Positions 1 to 7,321 of a stretch of DNA of 64,000 nt are shown piece by piece. Location of the stretch: the NCBI GenBank assembly GCA_964432875.1, contig CAYSPJ010000011.1, positions 1 through 64,000 of the forward strand, read 5' to 3'. Position 1 is the first letter of the stretch, and each line of letters starts with the position of its first letter. The notes under the pieces are model-generated. The model did no database searches, was not told where the DNA came from, and saw only the letters and a program-made list of their open reading frames with translations. This stretch comes from JACJYE01 sp964432875 (GTDB lineage Bacteria > Bacteroidota > Bacteroidia > Chitinophagales > Saprospiraceae). The position numbers and the translations under genes were made by a program.

Positions 1-50
1 TAAAGGTTAAAGGGGGCGGCAATCGAATAAAAAACGAGTAAATAGCAAGG

Positions 51-1298
51 ATGTTTAATCGAGACACTTGGCAGGAAATAATGGCTTCTATCCGCAAGCA
101 CAAGCTGCGTACAGGGCTCACGGCCCTGGGCGTATTCTGGGGCGTGTTTATGCTCGTCTTTGTATTGGGCATGGGGCAGGGGTTGGAAAATGGCGTGTTC
201 CGCAATTTTGGGGAAAGCGCCAAGAACGTCATGTACGTATGGCCAGAGCGCACTACTCAGCCCTATCAGGGGCTGCAGCCGGGCCGGCTGCCTCAACTCC
301 GGATTAGCGACATCCGGGCGATCCAGCAAAACATCCCGGAGGTTGAATACATTGCTCCCCGGCTTTCGCTGCAGGGTATCCCGGTCAATTATCAGGAAAT
401 AAGCGACCGCTACGAAATCCGCGGAGAATTGCAGGATATGATCCGCATTGAAGCGCTGCGCCTGCACGCTGGCCGCTATATCAATGAGCTGGATATCCGC
501 GACAATCGCAAGGTGGCAGTATTGGGCAAGCGCACCGCCGAAGTGCTCTTTGACCAGGAATCACCCATTGGGCGCTATATCCAGATCAAGGGCATTGAAT
601 TTCGGGTGGTGGGCATCTTTGGGCCAATGCAGGTGAAACCTTGGACGGAAAGCGATCAGGAGGCAGTAGTCATCCCGCTCACTACGATGTATCGCGCCTT
701 TGGCACCGGCGAACGAGTGGACTACTTCGTCTGTTCAGCAGCGCCGGAGGTGAGGGTCAGCACCATCGAACCAAAAGTGAAAGGGCTGCTCAGGCAGCGG
801 CACCGGGTCGCACCGGATGACCCGCGGGGCATCGGCGGCTTCAACTTGGAACAGAATTACCAGAGCGTCGTCAATCTCTTTGCTGGCATCAAGGCATTCC
901 TGTGGTTCGTCGGCATTGGGGCGCTGCTCGCCGGGGTAGTCGGTATTGGCAATATCATGCTCATTACCGTCAAGGAGCGTACCAAGGAGATTGGCATCCG
1001 CAAGGCTATCGGCGCCACGCCAGCTTCCATCATCAATATGATACTGGCAGAATCCGTGCTGATTACCAGCGTATCCGGCTATCTTGGCCTCATTGCCGCG
1101 ACTTTTCTAATCGGGCTGACCAATTATATCATGATGGCAAATGGCATGGAAGTGGATAATTTCCACAACCCCCAAGTCAACCTCTCGGTAGGCATAGGGG
1201 CTATCGTGCTATTGGTTATAGCTGGCCTGATCGCCGGCTTTGTGCCAGCCATGCAGGCCGCCGGCATCAACCCGGTAGAGGCCCTGCGGGATGAGTAA
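51..1298 (+). CDS. MacB/FtsX-type ABC transporter permease
   Basis: A 415-residue inner-membrane permease of the MacB/LolC type. The N-terminus carries one membrane segment (about residues 20-45), then a periplasmic MacB-PCD-like domain (about 50-270). Three C-terminal segments follow, containing the FtsX-domain signature around 'TVKERTKEIGIRKAIGATP'. Family members work as dimers with an ATPase and a periplasmic adaptor to export peptides, lipoproteins or drugs. The ATPase gene is not in view and may lie upstream of the window. The adaptor is the next gene, 73 bp downstream on the same strand, which supports a MacAB-like export operon. The substrate cannot be read from sequence. The ATG at 51 follows an A-rich leader and gives the usual short cytoplasmic N-terminus. 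Confidence 0.92.
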   Translation: MFNRDTWQEIMASIRKHKLRTGLTALGVFWGVFMLVFVLGMGQGLENGVFRNFGESAKNVMYVWPERTTQPYQGLQPGRLPQLRISDIRAIQQNIPEVEYIAPRLSLQGIPVNYQEISDRYEIRGELQDMIRIEALRLHAGRYINELDIRDNRKVAVLGKRTAEVLFDQESPIGRYIQIKGIEFRVVGIFGPMQVKPWTESDQEAVVIPLTTMYRAFGTGERVDYFVCSAAPEVRVSTIEPKVKGLLRQRHRVAPDDPRGIGGFNLEQNYQSVVNLFAGIKAFLWFVGIGALLAGVVGIGNIMLITVKERTKEIGIRKAIGATPASIINMILAESVLITSVSGYLGLIAATFLIGLTNYIMMANGMEVDNFHNPQVNLSVGIGAIVLLVIAGLIAGFVPAMQAAGINPVEALRDE

Positions 1299-1371
1299 CC
1301 GGCCCGGGCGGTCCCTAAGGTAAGCGGTGAGCAAAAATCAAAGGATTTAAAAACAACAAAATAAGACCCTA

Positions 1372-2607
1372 ATGAAAAAAGGCTGTTTGATTGCCATTGG
1401 AGTATTTTTTGCGATTGCGACCATCGCGCTGAGCATCTATTTTTACCGGCAGAACAAGAAGGACCCGGAAGAGTTCGAAACAGAGAAGCCCATCGTGATG
1501 GATATTGTCAAGAAGACGGTGGCCACCGGGGCAATCAAGCCGCGGCGGGAAGTGGAAATCAAGCCTCAAGTTTCCGGCGTGGTAGATGAATTATACGTTG
1601 AGCCCGGGCAAATTGTCACCAAAGGGCAGCGGCTGGCGCGCATCAGGCTGGTGCCCAGCGAACTGAATATCAACTCCGCACAATCCAGTGTGGATTTGGC
1701 GAAGCTGCGCCTGCAGGAGGCCCAGCGCGAGTTGCAGCGGCAGCGGGAAGTGAATACCCGCAAACTCGACGTCGAAGAAGCCCGGGCTAATTATGAGAAT
1801 GCCCGCCGGGAAGAGGCGCGGCAGCGCCAGCTCTTTGAGGATGGCGTCATTTCCGAACAGGATTACAACCGCTTCAAGCTGGACCTGGAGCTGCGCAAAG
1901 CTGCTTTTGATAATGCTGGCATCCTGGCGGCCAATAGCCTGCGCTCTTTTGAAACCGAGGTAGATATCCGCAAGCAGGAATTGGAAGCAGCCATCAACAA
2001 CCTGGCCCTTTTGCGCGAGGGTGCCAGCCGCAATTCTCAGCAGGTGGCGAATATCGTCACTTCTACCCTTGATGGCATGGTATTGGACATCCCGGTGAAG
2101 GAAGGCAGCTCGGTCATTGAGCGCAATAATTTCAACGAAGGTACGACTATCGCTACGATTGCTGATATGAACGCCCTCATCTTCGAGGGCAAGGTGGATG
2201 AATCGGATGTGGGTAAACTCAAGGAAGGTATGCCGTTGGAATTGACCGTGGGCGCTATCGAAAACCTGAAATTTGATGCCACCCTGGAATTTATTGCCCC
2301 CAAAGGCCAAACCGAAGAGGGGATCGTCAAGTTTGAAGTTCGTGCCGATATTAAACCTAGCAAAGATATCTTTTTGCGCGCCGGCTATAGCGCGAATGCC
2401 GACATCATCCTCGACCGGCGCAAAGCGGTGTTATCGGTCAAGGAAAGGGATGTGCTTTTTGAGAAGGATACCACCTATGTGGAAGTAAAAACCGGAGACC
2501 GGCAATTTGAAAAGCGGCTCGTCAAGCTCGGGCTTTCGGATGGTATCCAAGTGGAAGTGCTCAGTGGCCTCGATAGCGCGCAGCTGGTGAAGGTGCAGTT
2601 GAAATAA
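1372..2607 (+). CDS. HlyD/MacA-type periplasmic adaptor (membrane-fusion protein)
   Basis: A 411-residue efflux adaptor. Residues 1-22 form a signal anchor, followed by a biotinyl-lipoyl-like half ('EIKPQVSGVVDELYVEPGQ'). A long alpha-helical hairpin rich in Arg/Glu spans about residues 100-210. The second lipoyl half comes next ('TLDGMVLDIPVKEGSSV'), then beta-barrel and membrane-proximal domains. Such adaptors link a MacB-like permease to an outer-membrane channel. No TolC-like gene is in view. It lies 73 bp after the permease on the same strand and is probably co-transcribed with it. Family assignment is firm; the exported substrate is unknown. Confidence 0.92.
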   Translation: MKKGCLIAIGVFFAIATIALSIYFYRQNKKDPEEFETEKPIVMDIVKKTVATGAIKPRREVEIKPQVSGVVDELYVEPGQIVTKGQRLARIRLVPSELNINSAQSSVDLAKLRLQEAQRELQRQREVNTRKLDVEEARANYENARREEARQRQLFEDGVISEQDYNRFKLDLELRKAAFDNAGILAANSLRSFETEVDIRKQELEAAINNLALLREGASRNSQQVANIVTSTLDGMVLDIPVKEGSSVIERNNFNEGTTIATIADMNALIFEGKVDESDVGKLKEGMPLELTVGAIENLKFDATLEFIAPKGQTEEGIVKFEVRADIKPSKDIFLRAGYSANADIILDRRKAVLSVKERDVLFEKDTTYVEVKTGDRQFEKRLVKLGLSDGIQVEVLSGLDSAQLVKVQLK

Positions 2608-2631
2608 GGGGAGCAAAACGGAGGATTAGCC

Positions 2632-3456
2632 TCACTCATTCAGCTTTTCACCACAGAACCGGCAATATATGGCATCGGTCTCGTGCCCTTCCTGCCCGCA
2701 GTAGCGGCAGGCCTGGCCGCTGACCTCCTTTTGCTGCCCCCGCATAAATTCGGCCGAGACGATGCCGGTGGGTACGGCGATGATGGCATAGCCAGTTATC
2801 ATTAAGGCCATCGCAAGGAACTGCCCAAGCGGGGTGATGGGCGAGATGTCACCATAGCCTACCGTCGTCAGGGTGACTACGGCCCAGTATATGCTGCGGG
2901 GGATGCTGGAAAACCCACTGTTCACCCCGCCTTCGATGAGGTACATCAAGGAGCCGATATTAATGACAATCAGCAATACGGCCGTCAGGAATACGGTGAT
3001 TTTGGGGCGGCTGGCTCGCAGCGCTCGAATAATGATATTGCCTTCGGAAAGGAAATGCCCTAATTTGAAGATCCGGAAAATGCGCAATAGGCGCAGCGCT
3101 CGGATAATCAGGAGGTATTGGGTGCCGGCAATCATCAGGCTCAGATAGGAGGGCAGGATAGCCAACAGATCCACGATGCCAAAGAAACTGGTCATGTAGC
3201 GTATTGGCTTGTACACAGCATAGAGGCGTAAAAGATACTCAATGGTGAAGAGGATTGTAAAACTCCACTCCAGCGTGATAAACAATTGTTGGTGGCTTTC
3301 ATTGATAGATTCCACGCTCTCCAGTATTACCACCAGTACACTGACCGTAATAGCGATGAGCAAGGCTACATCAAAAGCCTTGCCGGCCGGCGTATCGGCT
3401 TCAAAGATAATCTCATGTAACCTGTTTCTGATGCCTGCTTGGTGTTGTTCTGCCAT
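2632..3456 (-). CDS. Voltage-gated-type potassium channel with C-terminal zinc ribbon
   Basis: A 274-residue six-transmembrane cation channel of the Kv/KvAP type. Residues 25-55 begin the S1 region. An S4-like helix has regularly spaced arginines ('RALRLLRIFRIFKL'). The pore loop holds the K+ selectivity filter TVGYGD, and S6 follows. Unusually, the last 25 residues form a compact C-X2-C...C-X2-C zinc ribbon (Cys250, Cys253, Cys265, Cys268) on the cytoplasmic side. The gene is convergent with the exporter operon, with only 24 bp between stop codons and no visible terminator. Channel assignment is secure. The role of the ribbon (tetramer cap, metal sensing or simple stability) is not evident. 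Confidence 0.92.
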   Translation of the reverse strand: MAEQHQAGIRNRLHEIIFEADTPAGKAFDVALLIAITVSVLVVILESVESINESHQQLFITLEWSFTILFTIEYLLRLYAVYKPIRYMTSFFGIVDLLAILPSYLSLMIAGTQYLLIIRALRLLRIFRIFKLGHFLSEGNIIIRALRASRPKITVFLTAVLLIVINIGSLMYLIEGGVNSGFSSIPRSIYWAVVTLTTVGYGDISPITPLGQFLAMALMITGYAIIAVPTGIVSAEFMRGQQKEVSGQACRYCGQEGHETDAIYCRFCGEKLNE

Positions 3457-3602
3457 CTTAAAAATAGTTGAGTGCGAAAAAGTACAAAGCTTTTAGCAGG
3501 GAAAAGGATTTTTGAGCAGTTAATTTACCTATAAGGCGGGGTTGAGGGCGGAAAAGCAAAAAAATAGCTTAGCAAAAGCTTAATATCCTGATAATTTTAA
3601 TT

Positions 3603-3610
3603 TATTTTTG
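3603..3610 (+). promoter_or_regulatory. Putative Bacteroidota -7 box (TATTTTTG)
   Basis: The octamer matches the Bacteroidota -7 consensus TAnnTTTG and lies 114 bp upstream of the GTG start of the response regulator, in the 267-bp divergent interval. No convincing -33 TTTG is seen, so this is a weak prediction. Confidence 0.35.
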
Positions 3611-3723
3611 CACTTGCTTCCCAACCTTGAACCTGATTGTATCTATAGTCAATATGGCTAATGCCAGCCCTTTACACAGTTGGAGCAGCGCTTTGTGAAA
3701 CAATACTATAAAATTCTAGTCCT

Positions 3724-4485
3724 GTGGTTAATGCAGTAATCATTGAAGATGAGCTAAAAGGGTTGAATAACCTGAAGAACTTGCTCGCTAAACATTGCGA
3801 GGAAGTAGAGCTCATTGGTGAAGCGACGAGCGTGGCAGAAGGGCTTGCCCTCTTGACCGACCCCGACATCCGCCCCGATGTCGCTTTCCTGGATATCAGC
3901 TTGCCAGACGGGCTGGTGTTCCACCTGCTCAACCAAATCCGGCCGATCAACTTCGAGATTATTTTCGTGACCGCCTACCAGGAATATGCGGTCAAAGCTT
4001 GTGAATATAGCTCTATCGGTTACATCCTCAAGCCCATTGACCCCGATGCGCTTAAAGAAGCGGTGGCCCGCATTCAGCCGCGGCGAGGCTCACAGAACGA
4101 TCGCCAGCTGGATGTCTTCAACAGCTACTACAACAACCCCAACGCTTTTACCAAAATGGGCATTTCAGCCCTGGATGGCATCTACTTCGTCAATATCCGG
4201 GATATCGTCCGCCTGGAAGCTGAAGACAACTACACCCACATCTATATGAACAGCGGCGAGCGCATTACGGCTTCCAAAACGATCAAAGCCTATGAGGATC
4301 TGCTCGCCCCCCTCAGTTTTTACCGCGTACACAAGCGCCATTTAATCAACCTCAACTACATGCGCAAGTTCGTCAAAGGAGACGGCGGCCATCTCATCAT
4401 GGATGACAATATGAAAATTGAGGTATCTCGCCGCCGCCGGCCTGCTTTTATGGAACAGATGAAACGCCTGCAGGAAGGTTTATAA
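3724..4485 (+). CDS. LytTR-family response regulator
   Basis: A 253-residue DNA-binding response regulator. The receiver domain (about residues 3-115) has the acidic pocket Glu8/Asp9, phosphoacceptor Asp57 ('FLDISLPDG'), the switch Thr83 and Lys103 ('YILKPID'). The C-terminal LytTR domain (about 140-250) contains 'RLEAEDNYTHIYM' and 'FYRVHKRHLINLNYM'. The start is a GTG: an in-frame TAA at 3709 rules out longer starts, and the next residues read straight into the receiver fold. The usual partner is a LytS-type kinase, encoded here at 4957 on the same strand, with a small peptide gene between. LytTR regulators often control peptide or virulence operons. Confidence 0.95.
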   Translation: MVNAVIIEDELKGLNNLKNLLAKHCEEVELIGEATSVAEGLALLTDPDIRPDVAFLDISLPDGLVFHLLNQIRPINFEIIFVTAYQEYAVKACEYSSIGYILKPIDPDALKEAVARIQPRRGSQNDRQLDVFNSYYNNPNAFTKMGISALDGIYFVNIRDIVRLEAEDNYTHIYMNSGERITASKTIKAYEDLLAPLSFYRVHKRHLINLNYMRKFVKGDGGHLIMDDNMKIEVSRRRRPAFMEQMKRLQEGL

Positions 4486-4636
4486 GCTTTCCCGAACCTG
4501 CCGAATGGCTGGCGGTTGCAGGTCCACGCCAAGGCGCTTTGGGTACCCAGGTAAGCCAGCGTAGATGTTGGCAACATTAGAATATCTTTACTTTTATGGA
4601 TAATAAAAAAATGTAAAGCAGGCGGTTACATTGCTG

Positions 4637-4670
4637 TTTGAAAACAAAAAACTTGGCTACCTTTACTTTG
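4637..4670 (+). promoter_or_regulatory. Candidate promoter of the GG-leader peptide gene
   Basis: A TTTG at 4637-4640 is followed 22 bp later by TTACTTTG (4663-4670), close to the Bacteroidota pattern TTTG-N19-21-TAnnTTTG. Initiation just downstream would leave a 5' leader of about 50 nt before the ATG at 4728. Because it sits after the regulator stop, the peptide and kinase could be transcribed separately from the regulator. Confidence 0.4.
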
Positions 4671-4727
4671 TGGAATTAGATGTGATTAAATGAAACCTTT
4701 TGAGTCCGTGCACGTAAATTAGAAACT

Positions 4728-4868
4728 ATGGGAAAATCAAAGAAAAATCTCGACGACATCAAGAAGGATATCAAGACGATCAAGAAGGATGATCAGAAGA
4801 AGCTCATCGGGGGTAAAGGCAAGAATAAAAACTGGAACAACGGCTGTGGCGGCATAGTGCCTCAATAA
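4728..4868 (+). CDS. Small double-glycine-leader peptide (candidate signal or bacteriocin-like)
   Basis: A 46-codon frame translating to a very Lys/Asp-rich leader, then 'DDQKKLIGG', then a 17-residue tail 'KGKNKNWNNGCGGIVPQ' with one Cys and one Trp. The leader has hydrophobic residues spaced as in double-glycine leaders: Leu26 at -4, Ile18 at -12 and Ile15 at -15 relative to Gly29. That suggests cleavage after Gly28-Gly29, as done by C39-peptidase exporters. No precursor family could be identified by eye. It lies between a LytTR regulator (242 bp upstream) and a TPR kinase (88 bp downstream), with a candidate promoter in front and a hairpin behind. A signalling peptide is the leading idea; a bacteriocin or modified peptide is possible. 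No maturation enzyme or C39 exporter is in view. Confidence 0.6.
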   Translation: MGKSKKNLDDIKKDIKTIKKDDQKKLIGGKGKNKNWNNGCGGIVPQ

Positions 4869-4900
4869 GCGGTTCTCAGTATGATATCCTAACTGAATAA

Positions 4901-4945
4901 GGGCTGTATCTCAAATGCACCGGAGGTATAGCCCTGTTGTATTTT
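4901..4945 (+). terminator. Weak hairpin between peptide and kinase genes
   Basis: GGGCTGTA (4901-4908) can pair with TATAGCCC (4927-4934) through one G-U pair, with an 18-nt loop and a T-rich tail (TGTTGTATTTT). It could attenuate transcription from the peptide gene into the kinase gene, which would make the peptide mRNA more abundant. The stem is short, so confidence is low. Confidence 0.35.
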
Positions 4946-4956
4946 GAATCATTATT

Positions 4957-6882
4957 ATGGCTACTATTGCGCCCGTATTGCCACCCAGCAGCATCAATGA
5001 ATTGGAGCATAAGCTCCGGCAGCAGCAAAACCCCTTGCAGCGCCTCATTACCCTGGATAAGCTGGCCAGCCACTATTGTTATACCAACGTACAGCGGGCA
5101 AACGCCTTACTGGCAGAATTGCGCGGCATACTGAATGAGTATGACAATCCCGATTTACTGCTGAATTATCATTTCTACGCCGCCACCGTCGAGAACCAGC
5201 TTTACCACTTCTCGGAAGCTGAATTCCACTTCCGGCAGACCATCGGGCTACTGGAAGATCGCGGTACGGCCAAACAGCAAGCCGAAGCCTATATCGACAT
5301 CGCCGGGGTCTATATGAACCTCGAGCAGCTGGATACTGCTACCGACTACCTGAACAAGGCTTACAAGCTCCTGAGGAATTTTCCGGACAAGCGCCTGGAA
5401 GCCCGTATCACCTGCCGCGAAGGCTTCCTCAATTTGCACTACAGCAATTATTCTCGGGCGGTGGAGCTCCTGTTGGAGGCCGATAAGGATATTACCATGC
5501 TCGATCAACCTCTGGAGTTGAAAGACTATTACTTCCTCACCCTCATCCATTCCGGCCTGGGGAAAGTCTATGAGCGCAATGACGACCGGGAGAAAAGCGT
5601 GCGGGCCTACCTCAAGGTGGTCAACATGTGCGAGTCCATGGGCATCCGTACGCGCCTTTCCTGGCATTATGTCAACGTCGGCATCGGCTACATCGCCCTC
5701 AATGACCAGGAGAAAGCCGAGGCTTATTTCCGCAAAGCTATCGACATCACCGACGATACCAGCGAATTTGCGCGCGCCAGCGCTTATGCCAACCTGGGCT
5801 TCTGTTACTATGAAAAGGGCGCCTATGACGAAGCCCTGCGCCTGTTCGACCGGGCCGAACATTTTTACAAACAGAAATCAGAGGAGGATTACTACAATTT
5901 CTCTATCATCGAATCCTGGCGCGGCCGTTTGTATGCCGAGCTGGAAAATAAAGACAAAGCGCTGCACCATTTTTCGCAGGCCCTGGAATACGCTCAACTG
6001 ATTAAAGACTACAAACAACTGGCGGGCATCTGCAAGGATTTCGCCGGGTTTTATTCCATCCTTGGCGATTTTGAGCATGCCTATAAGTATCAATGCCTAC
6101 ACGGCCGCTATAACGAGCAGTACATCGAGCAAGTAGACAAGCGCCGGCAAATGGAGCTGGAGGTCAAGTACGAAGCGGAGAAAAAGAAACAGGAGACGGA
6201 GCTGCTGCGCCTACAGGCTACCCGTCTGCAGCTCAAAGCGTTGAGGGCTCAAATGAACCCCCACTTCATGTACAACGCCCTGAATTCCATCCAGAACTAC
6301 ATTACCTCCAATGAAGTCACCTCCGCTGCCAAATACCTGGCTAAATTTGCGCAGCTCATGCGCCGTAGCCTGGAGTACTCCGATTTGGAAATCATCTCCC
6401 TGGAAAAGGAGATCGAATTCCTGGAAGAATACCTGCACCTCAACGAAAAGCTTCGCTTTGAGAACCGCCTGAACTACGAAATCATCATCGACGAGGAAAT
6501 TGAGGAAGACATCCTGGGCGTGCCCACTATGATTATCCAGCCTTATGTTGAGAATGCCATCGAACATGGCCTGCGCACGAAAAAAGACGGGCTGATCCGC
6601 GTGCTCTTTTTCCTCTACGACGAAGACACCATCCTGTGTGTGGTGGAAGATAACGGCATCGGGCGCGAAAAAGCCCACCAGCTCCGCCTCCAAGACCCAC
6701 AGTACCAGAACCACCGCTCCCGAGGCACCAGCATCACCGAAGAACGCCTGGAGATCCTGCGCAACTCCAAGGGGAAAGAGCCTTTCGTCAAAACCATCGA
6801 CCTGAAGGATGAGCAGACTGGCGAAGCATCGGGCACTCGCGTCGAGATCATGATTCCGGTTATGGAAATCCAGATGAAGTAG
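4957..6882 (+). CDS. Cytosolic TPR sensor histidine kinase, LytS-type catalytic core
   Basis: A 641-residue protein. Residues about 10-390 are tetratricopeptide repeats. A charged coiled coil (about 395-430) leads to a His_kinase-type (PF06580) core with phosphoacceptor His436 in 'MNPHFMYNALNSIQNYI'. The N box is Asn533 in 'QPYVENAIEHG', and a G box 'VVEDNGIGREKA' follows. No signal peptide or transmembrane helix is visible, although many Bacteroidota TPR-LytS kinases have one between TPR and kinase. The sensor therefore probably faces the cytoplasm. TPR sensors of the RRNPP type read intracellular peptides, which is suggestive given the GG peptide gene 88 bp upstream, but the ligand here is unknown. 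The likely partner is the LytTR regulator at 3724. Confidence 0.92.
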   Translation: MATIAPVLPPSSINELEHKLRQQQNPLQRLITLDKLASHYCYTNVQRANALLAELRGILNEYDNPDLLLNYHFYAATVENQLYHFSEAEFHFRQTIGLLEDRGTAKQQAEAYIDIAGVYMNLEQLDTATDYLNKAYKLLRNFPDKRLEARITCREGFLNLHYSNYSRAVELLLEADKDITMLDQPLELKDYYFLTLIHSGLGKVYERNDDREKSVRAYLKVVNMCESMGIRTRLSWHYVNVGIGYIALNDQEKAEAYFRKAIDITDDTSEFARASAYANLGFCYYEKGAYDEALRLFDRAEHFYKQKSEEDYYNFSIIESWRGRLYAELENKDKALHHFSQALEYAQLIKDYKQLAGICKDFAGFYSILGDFEHAYKYQCLHGRYNEQYIEQVDKRRQMELEVKYEAEKKKQETELLRLQATRLQLKALRAQMNPHFMYNALNSIQNYITSNEVTSAAKYLAKFAQLMRRSLEYSDLEIISLEKEIEFLEEYLHLNEKLRFENRLNYEIIIDEEIEEDILGVPTMIIQPYVENAIEHGLRTKKDGLIRVLFFLYDEDTILCVVEDNGIGREKAHQLRLQDPQYQNHRSRGTSITEERLEILRNSKGKEPFVKTIDLKDEQTGEASGTRVEIMIPVMEIQMK

Positions 6883-6988
6883 GCTTTTTTCATGCCCAGC
6901 GCCGTTTCCTAAACTATTGCCGCCATTCCCTTCTTTTATCCGGCCATACGGTGGTTGTGCCGGGTTTGTTATTTTTTCGTGTCGTATC

Positions 6989-7018
6989 TTGTGCCAAGTT
7001 TTCTCATAGTATGTTTGT
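6989..7018 (+). promoter_or_regulatory. Promoter-like repeat, copy 1
   Basis: The last 22 bases (6997-7018) are an exact direct repeat of 7235-7256 and contain TATGTTTG (7010-7017), a full TAnnTTTG -7 box. A TTG at 6989-6991 lies 18 bp upstream at -33 spacing. A perfect hairpin with a T run starts only 10 bases after the -7 box, so any transcript would be little more than a terminator. Confidence 0.5.
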
Positions 7019-7026
7019 TTGAACCT

Positions 7027-7058
7027 CCTGCACTGTCCTTTGGTGCAGGTTTTTTTTT
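7027..7058 (+). terminator. Intrinsic terminator hairpin 1
   Basis: CCTGCAC (7027-7033) pairs perfectly with GTGCAGG (7043-7049) across a 9-nt loop and is followed by nine T residues. It could terminate the kinase gene 145 bp upstream, but its position immediately behind a repeated promoter-like element suggests a very short RNA instead. Confidence 0.7.
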
Positions 7059-7223
7059 GCCCTCAAGTATCGCCCTTAGCACAAGTTAAAGACAGCGCCT
7101 CGAAAGCAGATCCCGTTTCTGCCCCTTTGCTTCCATACCTTTTTCCTGCGCATTTGCACCGCATCCTTTGGATATCGCCCCGCATCGTAATTCCTGTTTT
7201 TAAAAGAAGAAGATGTTTCTACC

Positions 7224-7256
7224 TTTGAAGCTGTAGTTTTCTCATAGTATGTTTGT
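7224..7256 (+). promoter_or_regulatory. Promoter-like repeat, copy 2
   Basis: TTTG (7224-7227), a 20-bp spacer and TATGTTTG (7248-7255) match the Bacteroidota promoter consensus very well. The 22 bases 7235-7256 are identical to copy 1, 238 bp upstream, while the sequence between the copies is unrelated. The following base begins an 11-bp terminator stem. Confidence 0.6.
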
Positions 7257-7298
7257 ACTCCTTCATCCGAACAGCCTCCCCTGATGAAGGAGTTTTTT
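7257..7298 (+). terminator. Intrinsic terminator hairpin 2
   Basis: ACTCCTTCATC (7257-7267) pairs perfectly with GATGAAGGAGT (7283-7293), followed by a run of six T residues (7293-7298). The 11-bp stem differs in sequence from hairpin 1, so the promoter part is conserved while the hairpin is not. It also lies just past the 3' end of the convergent caspase gene. The rest of the 439-bp interval 6883-7321 shows no coding potential. Confidence 0.7.
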
Positions 7299-7321
7299 AT
7301 TTAGGGGCTCTTGCCTCTGCC

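Noticed and set aside
3654..3698. A 14-residue frame upstream of the LytTR regulator
   Set aside because: Too short to judge and no leader-like pattern; noted only because of the nearby GG peptide.
6989..7298. CRISPR-like array
   Set aside because: Only two repeats of 22 bp, 238 bp apart, each followed by a terminator; spacing and content do not fit CRISPR.
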